A stretch of 5,073 nt of DNA, from the NCBI GenBank assembly GCA_947305035.1, contig CAMZCV010000107.1, positions 1 to 5,073 of the forward strand, in the 5' to 3' direction. Under the pieces are notes generated by a model. The model was not told where the DNA came from. It did no database searches and was given only the letters and a program-made list of their open reading frames with translations. Source of the DNA: an uncultured Coriobacteriales bacterium (GTDB lineage: Bacteria > Actinomycetota > Coriobacteriia > Coriobacteriales > Atopobiaceae). The position numbers were made by a program, and so were the translations under genes. Shown piece after piece: positions 1 through 5,000 of this stretch. Numbering within the stretch: position 1 is the stretch's first letter; each line of letters begins with the position of its first letter.

Positions 1-485
1 AGTATTATCGCGACCACACGATCCTCGCTTGACGTTTCGGTCGACAACTTTTCCGACCTCGGACGTTGGTGGCTTGTGGACGTATGATGGCTTCTCATCG
101 TCTGTGGACGTTTTGGGTGAAGTACGGCCACTGCAATACCGCCAAAGAGCAACGCGCAAGCCGCAAGAGTTCCTGCCGTGTCTGCAATACCGGGAAGGAT
201 GTCATCGAACACCATATCAACAGCAAACAACCCGCCAAAGATTGCGATCCAAGCGACCATGATGCGGCGCCAGTCCTTATGGCGCTGTTCGTACTCGTCG
301 TCCGCTTCATCAGCCATCTGGAGCTCGCGCAGACGTGCCTCGTCGTACACATGGTTTTCTATGCGAATCGTCTCGTCATCCAAATGCAGCTCCGTGCCGC
401 AATATGGACAAAAGCACTTGGTGGTCCCATCACGTGCATCTATGTTCCCACCACACTGCGGGCAAACAAGCGCAACGACCTTCAT
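1..485 (-). CDS. Zinc-ribbon membrane protein, 3' end outside window
   Basis: This frame is open from an ATG at 485 down to the window edge (161 codons plus 2 nt), so the C-terminus is missing. A strong ribosome binding site, AAGGAGGG at 491-498, lies a few bases upstream and fixes the start. The N-terminus carries a four-cysteine zinc ribbon: CPQC at residues 8-11 and CPYC at 26-29, each followed by glycine, with an extra Cys at 24. A charged Asp/Glu-rich linker (about 36-73) follows. Then come two likely membrane segments (about 75-93 and 97-122), separated by a short turn (DDILPG), and a basic, His/Ser/Thr-rich hydrophilic tail from about 123. This layout resembles bacterial 'zinc ribbon domain-containing' membrane proteins whose function is generally unknown. 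I cannot name a family or a substrate. The gene uses the rare codon ATA four times, unlike the GC-rich neighbours, so its base composition is milder. Reality of the gene is well supported; function is open. Confidence 0.85.
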   Translation of the reverse strand, partial: MKVVALVCPQCGGNIDARDGTTKCFCPYCGTELHLDDETIRIENHVYDEARLRELQMADEADDEYEQRHKDWRRIMVAWIAIFGGLFAVDMVFDDILPGIADTAGTLAACALLFGGIAVAVLHPKRPQTMRSHHTSTSHQRPRSEKLSTETSSEDRVVAII

Positions 486-502
486 AACGCCCCTCCTTGT
501 TA

Positions 503-532
503 CCAATAGTGCATAGCTTATCACTACCTCAA
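503..532 (-). promoter_or_regulatory. Possible promoter of the zinc-ribbon gene
   Basis: Read on the minus strand, TTGAGG (527-532) could be a -35 box and TATTGG (503-508) a weak -10 box, with an 18-bp spacer. The transcript would start just before the ribosome binding site and leave a leader of only about 10-15 nt. The -10 match is poor. Since a terminator precedes the gene at 566-589, it probably does need its own promoter, but this exact site is uncertain. Confidence 0.25.
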
Positions 533-565
533 GCGGGAGGGACTCATTTCAGGACCCCAACCAAA

Positions 566-589
566 AACGCCCCCGTTGCCGGGGGCGTT
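566..589 (-). terminator. Rho-independent terminator of the tRNA-Ser unit
   Basis: A perfect 10-bp GC-rich inverted repeat (566-575 with 580-589, loop 576-579) lies 10 nt past the CCA end of tRNA-Ser(CGA). On the minus strand the stem ends in TT and continues with TTT before GG, giving the short U run of an intrinsic terminator. It separates the tRNA unit from the zinc-ribbon gene downstream. Confidence 0.85.
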
Positions 590-599
590 AACTAACCAA

Positions 600-689
600 T
601 GGCGGAGGAGGAGGGATTCGAACCCTCGTGACCCGAAAGGGCCAAACGGTTTTCGAGACCGCCGCATTCAACCACTCTGCCACCCCTCC
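600..689 (-). tRNA. tRNA-Ser(CGA)
   Basis: The minus strand folds as a class II tRNA. The acceptor GGAGGGG pairs with CTCCTCC (one G-U), followed by discriminator G at 603 and an encoded CCA at 600-602. The anticodon stem encloses the loop CTCGAAA, giving anticodon CGA, which reads the serine codon UCG. The long variable arm (GGCCC/GGGTC) and the T-arm GAGGG-TTCGAAT-CCCTC are as expected for tRNA-Ser. It is the second gene of a two-tRNA transcript and is followed by the terminator at 566-589. Confidence 0.96.
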
Positions 690-700
690 GTAAGGGTGAC

Positions 701-720
701 GTGGCGCCCGAAGGCGCCAC
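701..720 (-). other. UUCG-capped hairpin between the two serine tRNAs
   Basis: A perfect 8-bp inverted repeat (701-708 with 713-720) lies in the 40-nt spacer between the tRNAs. On the minus strand the loop is TTCG closed by C-G, the very stable C(UUCG)G tetraloop. No T run follows, so it is more likely an RNA-processing or stability element than a complete terminator, though partial attenuation is possible. Confidence 0.6.
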
Positions 721-729
721 GGAAAAGTC

Positions 730-821
730 TGGCGGAGAGTCGGGGATTTGAACCCCGGAGACGCTTTCGGCGCCTACACGATTTCCAATCGTGCTCCTTC
801 GGCCAGCTCGGACAACTCTCC
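730..821 (-). tRNA. tRNA-Ser(GGA)
   Basis: The minus strand gives a class II tRNA with a perfect 7-bp acceptor (GGAGAGT with ACTCTCC), discriminator G at 733 and an encoded CCA at 730-732. The anticodon stem CACGA/TCGTG encloses the loop TTGGAAA, so the anticodon is GGA, reading UCC and UCU. A long variable arm (AGGCGC/GCGTCT) marks it as a serine tRNA, and the T-arm is CGGGG-TTCAAAT-CCCCG. It is the first gene of the tRNA-Ser unit, starting about 19 nt after a good -10 box. Confidence 0.96.
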
Positions 822-839
822 AAAAGAAACGCAACGGAT

Positions 840-870
840 AGTATACACGATTTTTCGAAAAAGTCGTCAC
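840..870 (-). promoter_or_regulatory. Promoter of the tRNA-Ser unit, with a palindromic spacer
   Basis: On the minus strand TATACT (840-845) is a good -10 box. GTGACG (865-870), a four-of-six match to TTGACA, lies 19 bp upstream, a rather long spacer. Transcription would start about 10-12 nt before tRNA-Ser(GGA), as usual for tRNA genes. The spacer holds a perfect 12-bp palindrome (851-862, five T, CG, five A). The -10 box is the more reliable part of this call. Confidence 0.5.
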
Positions 871-932
871 ATTCTCAAATGCGAAGGAAAATACGCAGAA
901 GGAGTCCCGAATACCCAGTCTCGCCACAAATG

Positions 933-967
933 CGGGACCCCGCAGCTTGACGTGCTGCGGGGTCCCG
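933..967 (-). terminator. Strong hairpin, candidate terminator after the beta-helix pseudogene
   Basis: A perfect 14-bp inverted repeat (933-946 with 954-967, loop 947-953) starts about 28 nt past the stop of the broken gene at 995. It is very GC-rich. There is no clear T run on either side: leftward it continues GCATTTGTGG, rightward GTTCTTTCGG. It may be an imperfect terminator for leftward transcripts, or an insulator in front of the tRNA promoter. Strand is assigned from context. Confidence 0.45.
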
Positions 968-994
968 GTTCTTTCGGTATGCGCTGTAGCAGGG

Positions 995-1539
995 TTAAGA
1001 CTGCTTCGAACGGCGTGCCGCGGCGCTCAGGGCCACCGCAGCGTCATCGATGGTGATGTCGTAGCTCACGGAGATGCCGCTGTCGGCATCCACGGTGATC
1101 GTTCCGCCGGAGACCGTAAGCTTGTTGGCGGCGATACCGTAATACATACCCTTGATGGTGAACGTGCCGTTCAGGATCACTTCGGTCTTGGGGTATAGAT
1201 TCCCTAGTCTCTGCTGGTCCCCGCCCCCGTCAGCTCGACTGTTCCCTCGATGGTGAGGGGCTCATCCAGCTCCGAGTAGATGCAGGCGTTGAAGTTGTCC
1301 TCGTAGAAATCTGTGATCTGGGGGTTGTCCAGCGTGAGCGTGCTGCTCTCCGGGTCGAACTTGGCTGAGCCGCCGTCGGCCAGGATGTCGTCCTTGTTGG
1401 CGTCGGTGACCTGCGTTGCTCCCACCCAGACGGGATACGAGGCGTCTTGGTCTGCAAAAGCGGTGCCTGCGGGCATGAGAAGCATCAATGCCATGCATGC
1501 GATCAGGAAGAACGCTGTTCTCATAAGATGTTTGCGCAT
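995..1539 (-). pseudogene. Broken gene for a secreted beta-helix surface protein
   Basis: The reading frame starts at ATG 1539, with GGAGG just upstream. It encodes a clear signal peptide (residues 1-29: basic MRKHLMR, hydrophobic core, AFA before the likely cut), so the product would be exported. The mature part begins with a WVGATQVT segment and a strand-rich LTLDNPQIT region, typical of parallel beta-helix 'carbohydrate-binding domain' surface proteins of gut bacteria. The frame hits TAG at 1204-1206. Past this stop the same frame reads GIYTP, and then one base is missing at a C run (GGGG on plus, 1190-1193). Adding one C restores KTEVILNGTFTIKG, continuing in another frame through LTVSGGTITV to TAA at 995. 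The repaired product would be about 181 residues with no sortase motif or anchor, shorter than I would expect, so an internal or C-terminal deletion is also likely. A strand-specific domain name could not be assigned. The call as a decayed gene is fairly firm, the family less so. Confidence 0.72.
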
Positions 1540-1587
1540 TTGTCCTCCGACTCCTTGGAGCTGTATCATCTTTCCGCAGTATGCACT

Positions 1588-1649
1588 CCGAAAATCCGCA
1601 TACGCCCGAATTGCTATAACCGATTAGAGTTTACAGGCTAGGATTTCGG
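1588..1649. repeat. Imperfect inverted repeat in the divergent intergenic region
   Basis: The 138-bp gap between the divergent beta-helix pseudogene and the channel gene contains CCGAAAATCC (1588-1597) and GGATTTCGG (1641-1649). These are inverted copies differing by one extra A, with 43 bp between them. The position suits a divergent operator, but the pair is short and could be chance. I found no convincing -35/-10 pair here; TATAAC at 1615-1620 is the best plus-strand -10 candidate. Confidence 0.3.
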
Positions 1650-1677
1650 CTTTAACTTCATTTATTGGAGGAGCGCC

Positions 1678-2502
1678 TTGGATTTCCTCATCGCTTCGTC
1701 AGCCAGCTCGAACAATGCCATGGTGTCGTTGCCCGAATGGCTGGAGCTCGCATCGATTTTCGTCGGCTCCATGTCGGGTTTGCTCGTGGCGCGCGAACGC
1801 AAGCTCGATCTCGTGGGTTTCTTCGGGCTTGCGCTGCTCTGCGGTCTGGGCGGCGGGCTGATCCGCGACATGATGATGCAGCGCGGCGGAGTCTACATGC
1901 TCGACTCGCCGTTCGCAATCGGAACCGCTCTTGCGGCCGCCATCGTCGTCTTCCTCTTCCCGCAACCCTTCTCGCGGCATCCCCATATCCTCGAATGGGT
2001 CGATATCCTCGCTGTGGGGCTCTTCGCGGTCATGGGCACCGACAAAGCGGCGGTCTACGGGCTCAATCCCCTCTCGGCCATCCTCATGGGCACCATCACC
2101 GGCATCGGCGGAGGCATGCTGCGCGACGTCTTCCTCGGGGAGGTTCCCCGCATCTTCCAGCGATCGAACTTCTACGCCATCTGCGCGGTTGCAGGATCTG
2201 CGACGTACTGGCTCTGCGTGGCGTTCATACCTCTCGACAAGGGCGTCGCCGCCATCGCGGGCATCTTCGTCACGGTTGCGCTCAGACGTCTCTCCCTGCA
2301 CTTCGATGTCAAATCACCCGCCGACGTCGATTTCGGGCCGCAGGTCTCACGCCCCATCAGGGCCATACAGCGCCACAGCGCGCACGATCTGATCGCCGCC
2401 GAGCATGGCGAGATCTCGCCCGAGCTCATCGCAGCGGTGCGCCGCGCCATCGAGGAGATGGATGGCGCGGATCGGGAACAGGTTCGGGAACGGGAAGATT
2501 AG
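1678..2502 (+). CDS. TRIC/UPF0126 family membrane channel protein
   Basis: The protein has 274 residues and belongs to the family variously annotated as UPF0126, YicG-like, 'glycine transporter' (two Gly_transporter repeats) or trimeric intracellular cation channel. The family hallmark is two homologous halves, each with a glycine-rich GGGxxRD motif. Here these are GGGLIRD at residues 58-64 and GGGMLRD at 144-150, in two repeats (about 22-95 and 107-185). About seven membrane segments run from residue 22 to about 206, matching family topology. Bacterial homologues form trimeric cation (K+) channels; the glycine-transport annotation is older and weaker. The TTG start at 1678 is chosen because GGAGGAG (1667-1673) precedes it. 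ATG at residue 15 lacks such a site. The last 65 or so residues, after FDVKSP, are hydrophilic and charged and extend beyond the usual length of about 205. The gene converges on typA, overlapping its stop codon by 4 bp. Confidence 0.9.
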   Translation: MDFLIASSASSNNAMVSLPEWLELASIFVGSMSGLLVARERKLDLVGFFGLALLCGLGGGLIRDMMMQRGGVYMLDSPFAIGTALAAAIVVFLFPQPFSRHPHILEWVDILAVGLFAVMGTDKAAVYGLNPLSAILMGTITGIGGGMLRDVFLGEVPRIFQRSNFYAICAVAGSATYWLCVAFIPLDKGVAAIAGIFVTVALRRLSLHFDVKSPADVDFGPQVSRPIRAIQRHSAHDLIAAEHGEISPELIAAVRRAIEEMDGADREQVRERED

Positions 2503-4286
2503 CCCAGCTTGGCCACCAGGCCGTGCTGCACGTTCCACTTGCGGCGCTCGACCTCGGTGAGCAGGCGCTTGCGCATGCGGATGCTCTTGGGCGTGATCTC
2601 CACCAGCTCGTCATCCATGATGTACTCGAGCGCCTCCTCCAGCGAGAAGGTCTTGGGCGGGGTGAGCTGCACGGCGATGTCGGCGGTTGACGAGCGCTGG
2701 TTGCCGAGGTTCTTGGTCTTGGCCACGTTGACCACCATGTCGCCCGACTGCGGGCGCTCGCCCACGAGCATTCCCTCGTAGCAGTCATCGCCGGGCGCCA
2801 CGAACAGCGCGCCGCGCTCCTGCAGGGTACCGAGCGCATACGCCACTGCGGGCTCGGTGGTCATGGAGACCATCACGCCGTTGGCGCGGCCGCCGATATC
2901 CCCCGCGAAGGGCCCGTACTCGAGGAAGGTGTGGTAGAACACCGCCTCGCCGTGCGTGACGTTGAGGATGCGGTTCTTGAGACCCATGATGCCGCGCGTG
3001 GGGATCTTGAACTCGAGGTGGGTCTGCGTATCGCCCGCCTCCATGCTCACCATGAGGCCGCCTGCGTTGCCGAACACCTCGATGACCTTGCCGTTCTCGC
3101 CCTTCTCGAACAGGACGCGCGGACGGCCCACCTGGAATTCGTAGCCCTCACGGCGCATCTGCTCCATGAGGACCGAGAGGTGCAGGATGCCGCGGCCTGC
3201 GACCTCGATGCCGGTCTTATCCTCGAGCTCCTCGATGCGCATGGTCACGTTGTTCTCGCGCTCCGCCATCAGGCGGTCCTTGAGCTGGCGGCCTCCCACG
3301 ATATCGCCCTCGCGGCCCACGAGCGGCGAGGTCGACGCCTCGAAGATGACCGACAGCGTGGGCGGGTCGATCTCGATGGGGTCGAGCGCGACGGGGTTCT
3401 CGGGATTGGTGTAGACATCGCCGATGTCGGTACCGTCGACGCCCACAACTGCTGCGATGTCGCCCGCAACCGCCTCGGAGCACTCCTTGCGGCCAAGGTA
3501 GTCAAACGTGAAGAGCTGTTTGACCTTGGCCGTTGATCTGCTTCCATCGTTCTTCACCACGAGGATCTGCTCGCCAGCGTGGATGACGCCGGAGAAGATG
3601 CGGCCGATGCCGATGCGGCCCACGTAGCTCGAGTGGTCGACGGTCACGCACTGCATGGCGAGCGGGGCGTCGAGATCGACCTCGGGCGCGGGGATGCCGT
3701 CGATGATCATGTCGAGCAGCGGGAGCATATCCTGGCCATCGTCATCGGGCGAGAGGCGCGCGATGCCGTTCACAGCACTCGCGTAGACCACGTGCTCCAT
3801 GGCGAACTCGAGCTGCTCGTCGGTGGCGCCGAGATCCATCATGAGGTCGAGCGCATCGTTGACGACGCCTTCGGGATGCGCGCCGTCGCGGTCGATCTTG
3901 TTGATGACCATCATGATGGAGAGGCCGCACGCGATGGCATGCTTCAGGACGAAGCGCGTCTGGGGCATGGGGCCCTCTGCGGCATCCACCAGCAGCAATG
4001 CACCGTCGGCCATCTTGAGCACGCGCTCCACCTCGCCGCCGAAGTCGGCGTGGCCCGGCGTGTCGATGATGTTGATCTTCACGCCGTTGTATTCGATGGA
4101 GATGTTCTTGGCCAGGATGGTGATACCGCGCTCGCGCTCCTGGTCGTTGGAGTCGAGGATGCGCTCGGCAACCTGCTGGTTCTCACGGAAAGCACCCGCA
4201 GCCTTGAGCATCTCGTCCACGAGCGTGGTCTTGCCGTGGTCAACGTGCGCGATGATGGCGATGTTCCTGATCTTGTCTTGACGCAT
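2499..4286 (-). CDS. typA: Translational GTPase TypA/BipA
   Basis: This 595-residue protein is a ribosome-binding GTPase related to EF-G and LepA. Family members act in 50S subunit maturation and in growth under stress or cold. All G-motifs are visible: G1 AHVDHGKTT (13-21), G2 RGITI (53-57), G3 DTPGH (75-79), G4 NKID (129-132) and G5 SAVNG (170-174). A beta-barrel domain II follows (about 200-290), then an EF-G-III-like domain (about 300-385, with GRGILHLSVLMEQMRREG), an EF-G-V-like domain and the TypA C-terminal domain. The latter includes the conserved DDELVEITP and RMRKRLL. The ATG at 4286 fits the family start MRQDKIRNIAIIAHVDHGK, with a modest AGGGA upstream; an in-frame GTG at 4328 would add 14 unlike residues. 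One anomaly: around residues 396-400 about 19 residues appear to be missing, including the usual EP(V/F)E..T.D.PEE segment opening domain V. This explains why the protein is shorter than the usual 607-630. The reading frame is intact. Confidence 0.97.
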   Translation of the reverse strand: MRQDKIRNIAIIAHVDHGKTTLVDEMLKAAGAFRENQQVAERILDSNDQERERGITILAKNISIEYNGVKINIIDTPGHADFGGEVERVLKMADGALLLVDAAEGPMPQTRFVLKHAIACGLSIMMVINKIDRDGAHPEGVVNDALDLMMDLGATDEQLEFAMEHVVYASAVNGIARLSPDDDGQDMLPLLDMIIDGIPAPEVDLDAPLAMQCVTVDHSSYVGRIGIGRIFSGVIHAGEQILVVKNDGSRSTAKVKQLFTFDYLGRKECSEAVAGDIAAVVGVDGTDIGDVYTNPENPVALDPIEIDPPTLSVIFEASTSPLVGREGDIVGGRQLKDRLMAERENNVTMRIEELEDKTGIEVAGRGILHLSVLMEQMRREGYEFQVGRPRVLFEKGENGKVIEVFGNAGGLMVSMEAGDTQTHLEFKIPTRGIMGLKNRILNVTHGEAVFYHTFLEYGPFAGDIGGRANGVMVSMTTEPAVAYALGTLQERGALFVAPGDDCYEGMLVGERPQSGDMVVNVAKTKNLGNQRSSTADIAVQLTPPKTFSLEEALEYIMDDELVEITPKSIRMRKRLLTEVERRKWNVQHGLVAKLG

Positions 4287-4351
4287 AGGTATCCCTATCT
4301 CGAGTTTTTGCCCGGAAAACTGTAGCACGGACGAGCCACCGCACGTGCGTT

Positions 4352-4381
4352 TTTACAAAACCTTTGCAGTTGAGCTGATAA
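4352..4381 (-). promoter_or_regulatory. Possible promoter of typA
   Basis: In the 98-bp gap before typA the minus strand has TTATCA (4376-4381) and TGTAAA (4352-4357), each a four-of-six match to the consensus boxes, 18 bp apart. A start near 4345 would leave a leader of about 60 nt. A 10-bp palindrome CGCACGTGCG (4340-4349) lies right at the expected start site. Alternatively typA is co-transcribed with the 138-residue gene upstream, since no terminator separates them. Confidence 0.25.
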
Positions 4382-4384
4382 AAG

Positions 4385-4801
4385 CTAGAGCAGGGGCTCG
4401 ATCTCGCCTGCGGGAGCGGGGTCAGTCCAGGCGAAATCCTCGCCCTCTCCCCTGCCCATGAAGAACATGAAGCCTGAGAAATGCTCGTATCCCCGCTCGC
4501 CGAACTCGAAGATGAGGGCATCCGCATAGGCGCCCGACTCGTCTTCGACGGCACCAACGTAGCAGATGGTGTAGCGGAGGGTGGATTCGCGCAGGTCGTG
4601 CACGTACTCGCGCGCAGCCTCGAGGCACTCCTCGGGGCCGTCGTCGGAGAAGTCGAGGGTCTCGACCTCCTCGTTCTCATCCTCCACCGCAACGAGCACG
4701 CCGAATTGCTCACCGTCGGCGAGCATGTCCAGAGCCTCACCGATAAGGTTGCCCGAAAGCTCGTCGAGCTCGGGGGTGACTCCTGTCTTGCGCTCTGCCA
4801 T
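4385..4801 (-). CDS. Acidic hypothetical protein, 138 residues
   Basis: I do not recognise this protein. It starts at ATG 4801, preceded by GGGAG seven bases upstream, and stops at TAG 4385. It is soluble (no signal peptide or membrane segment) and very acidic, especially at residues 40-65 (ED.NEE, FSDDGPEE). The visible pattern is a short N-terminal helix (10-28), a strand FGVLVAV (33-39), an amphipathic helix (57-72), then strands LRYTICYVG (75-83), ADALIFEF (93-100) and FSGFMFFMG (108-116). This suggests one small alpha/beta domain. A Pro/Glu-rich tail ends it. It lies between the tRNA-Ala terminator and typA, 98 bp upstream of typA on the same strand, so co-expression with typA is possible. 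The length, ribosome binding site and sensible secondary-structure pattern support a real gene; no function can be inferred. Confidence 0.83.
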   Translation of the reverse strand: MAERKTGVTPELDELSGNLIGEALDMLADGEQFGVLVAVEDENEEVETLDFSDDGPEECLEAAREYVHDLRESTLRYTICYVGAVEDESGAYADALIFEFGERGYEHFSGFMFFMGRGEGEDFAWTDPAPAGEIEPLL

Positions 4802-4824
4802 GCTGTGCTCCCTGCTATACGAAA

Positions 4825-4846
4825 CGAGCCGCGGAACCGCGGCTCG
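4825..4846 (-). terminator. Terminator after tRNA-Ala
   Basis: A perfect inverted repeat (CGAGCCGC at 4825-4832 with GCGGCTCG at 4839-4846, possibly one or two pairs more) begins 8 nt past the CCA of tRNA-Ala. On the minus strand it is followed by TTTCG, a short U run. It sits only about 25 bp before the start of the 138-residue gene, so leaky read-through could supply that gene. Confidence 0.75.
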
Positions 4847-4853
4847 GAATGCT

Positions 4854-4929
4854 TGGTGGAGATGAAGGGGCTCGAACCCTCGGCCTCAGGCTTGCAAAGC
4901 CCGCGCTCTCCCAGCTGAGCTACATCCCC
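4854..4929 (-). tRNA. tRNA-Ala(TGC)
   Basis: The minus strand gives a standard 76-nt tRNA. The acceptor GGGGATG pairs with CATCTCC (one G-U), then discriminator A at 4857 and an encoded CCA at 4854-4856. The anticodon stem CGGGC/GCCTG encloses loop TTTGCAA, giving anticodon TGC, which reads alanine GCN codons. The D-arm TAGCTCAG and T-loop TTCGAGC are canonical. It follows tRNA-Ile on the same strand, separated by a hairpin. Confidence 0.97.
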
Positions 4930-4953
4930 ATATGCTGCATTCCTACAAATAGA

Positions 4954-4986
4954 CGCCCCAGCGGCGACTCGGCTCACGCTGGGGCG
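4954..4986 (-). terminator. Terminator between tRNA-Ile and tRNA-Ala
   Basis: A perfect 10-bp inverted repeat (CGCCCCAGCG at 4954-4963 with CGCTGGGGCG at 4977-4986, 13-nt loop) starts 14 nt past the CCA of tRNA-Ile. On the minus strand it is followed by TCTATTTG, a broken T run, so it is probably an intrinsic terminator, possibly leaky. If it works fully, tRNA-Ala (25 nt further on) would need its own promoter, which I cannot see. Confidence 0.65.
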
Positions 4987-5000
4987 ACTATTGTCAGGAA

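Noticed and set aside
29..516. Several plus-strand open frames across the first 500 bases
   Set aside because: They lie opposite the zinc-ribbon gene, which has a strong ribosome binding site and a clear CxxC motif pair; their products show low-complexity Arg/Ser content and no domain.
576..1056. Open frames of 102-124 residues on both strands over the two serine tRNAs
   Set aside because: They are translations of tRNA genes, hairpins and intergenic DNA.
1190..1206. Programmed frameshift joining the two halves of the beta-helix gene
   Set aside because: The stop codon lies before the shift point in the upstream frame, so ribosomes would terminate before reaching the C run; decay is simpler.
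1699..2301. A 200-residue minus-strand frame opposite the channel gene
   Set aside because: High-GC antisense shadow with Asp/Glu/Arg-rich content and no ribosome binding site of note; the plus-strand frame has recognisable family motifs.
1665..2690. A 341-residue plus-strand frame rich in Arg and His
   Set aside because: It is the +1 shadow of the channel gene and runs on antisense to typA; its composition is that of a GC-rich frame shadow.
2931..4325. Long plus-strand frames (201 and 248 residues) opposite typA
   Set aside because: Antisense shadows of typA, rich in Asp, Ala, His and Val, as expected from the complementary frame of a GC-rich gene.
4284..4328. Upstream GTG start for typA at 4328
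   Set aside because: The added 14 residues do not resemble TypA N-termini, while ATG at 4286 gives the standard start.
4240..4977. A 245-residue minus-strand frame spanning tRNA-Ala and the 138-residue gene
   Set aside because: It crosses a tRNA and a terminator and is out of frame with both real genes; its Ser/Arg-rich product is a shadow.
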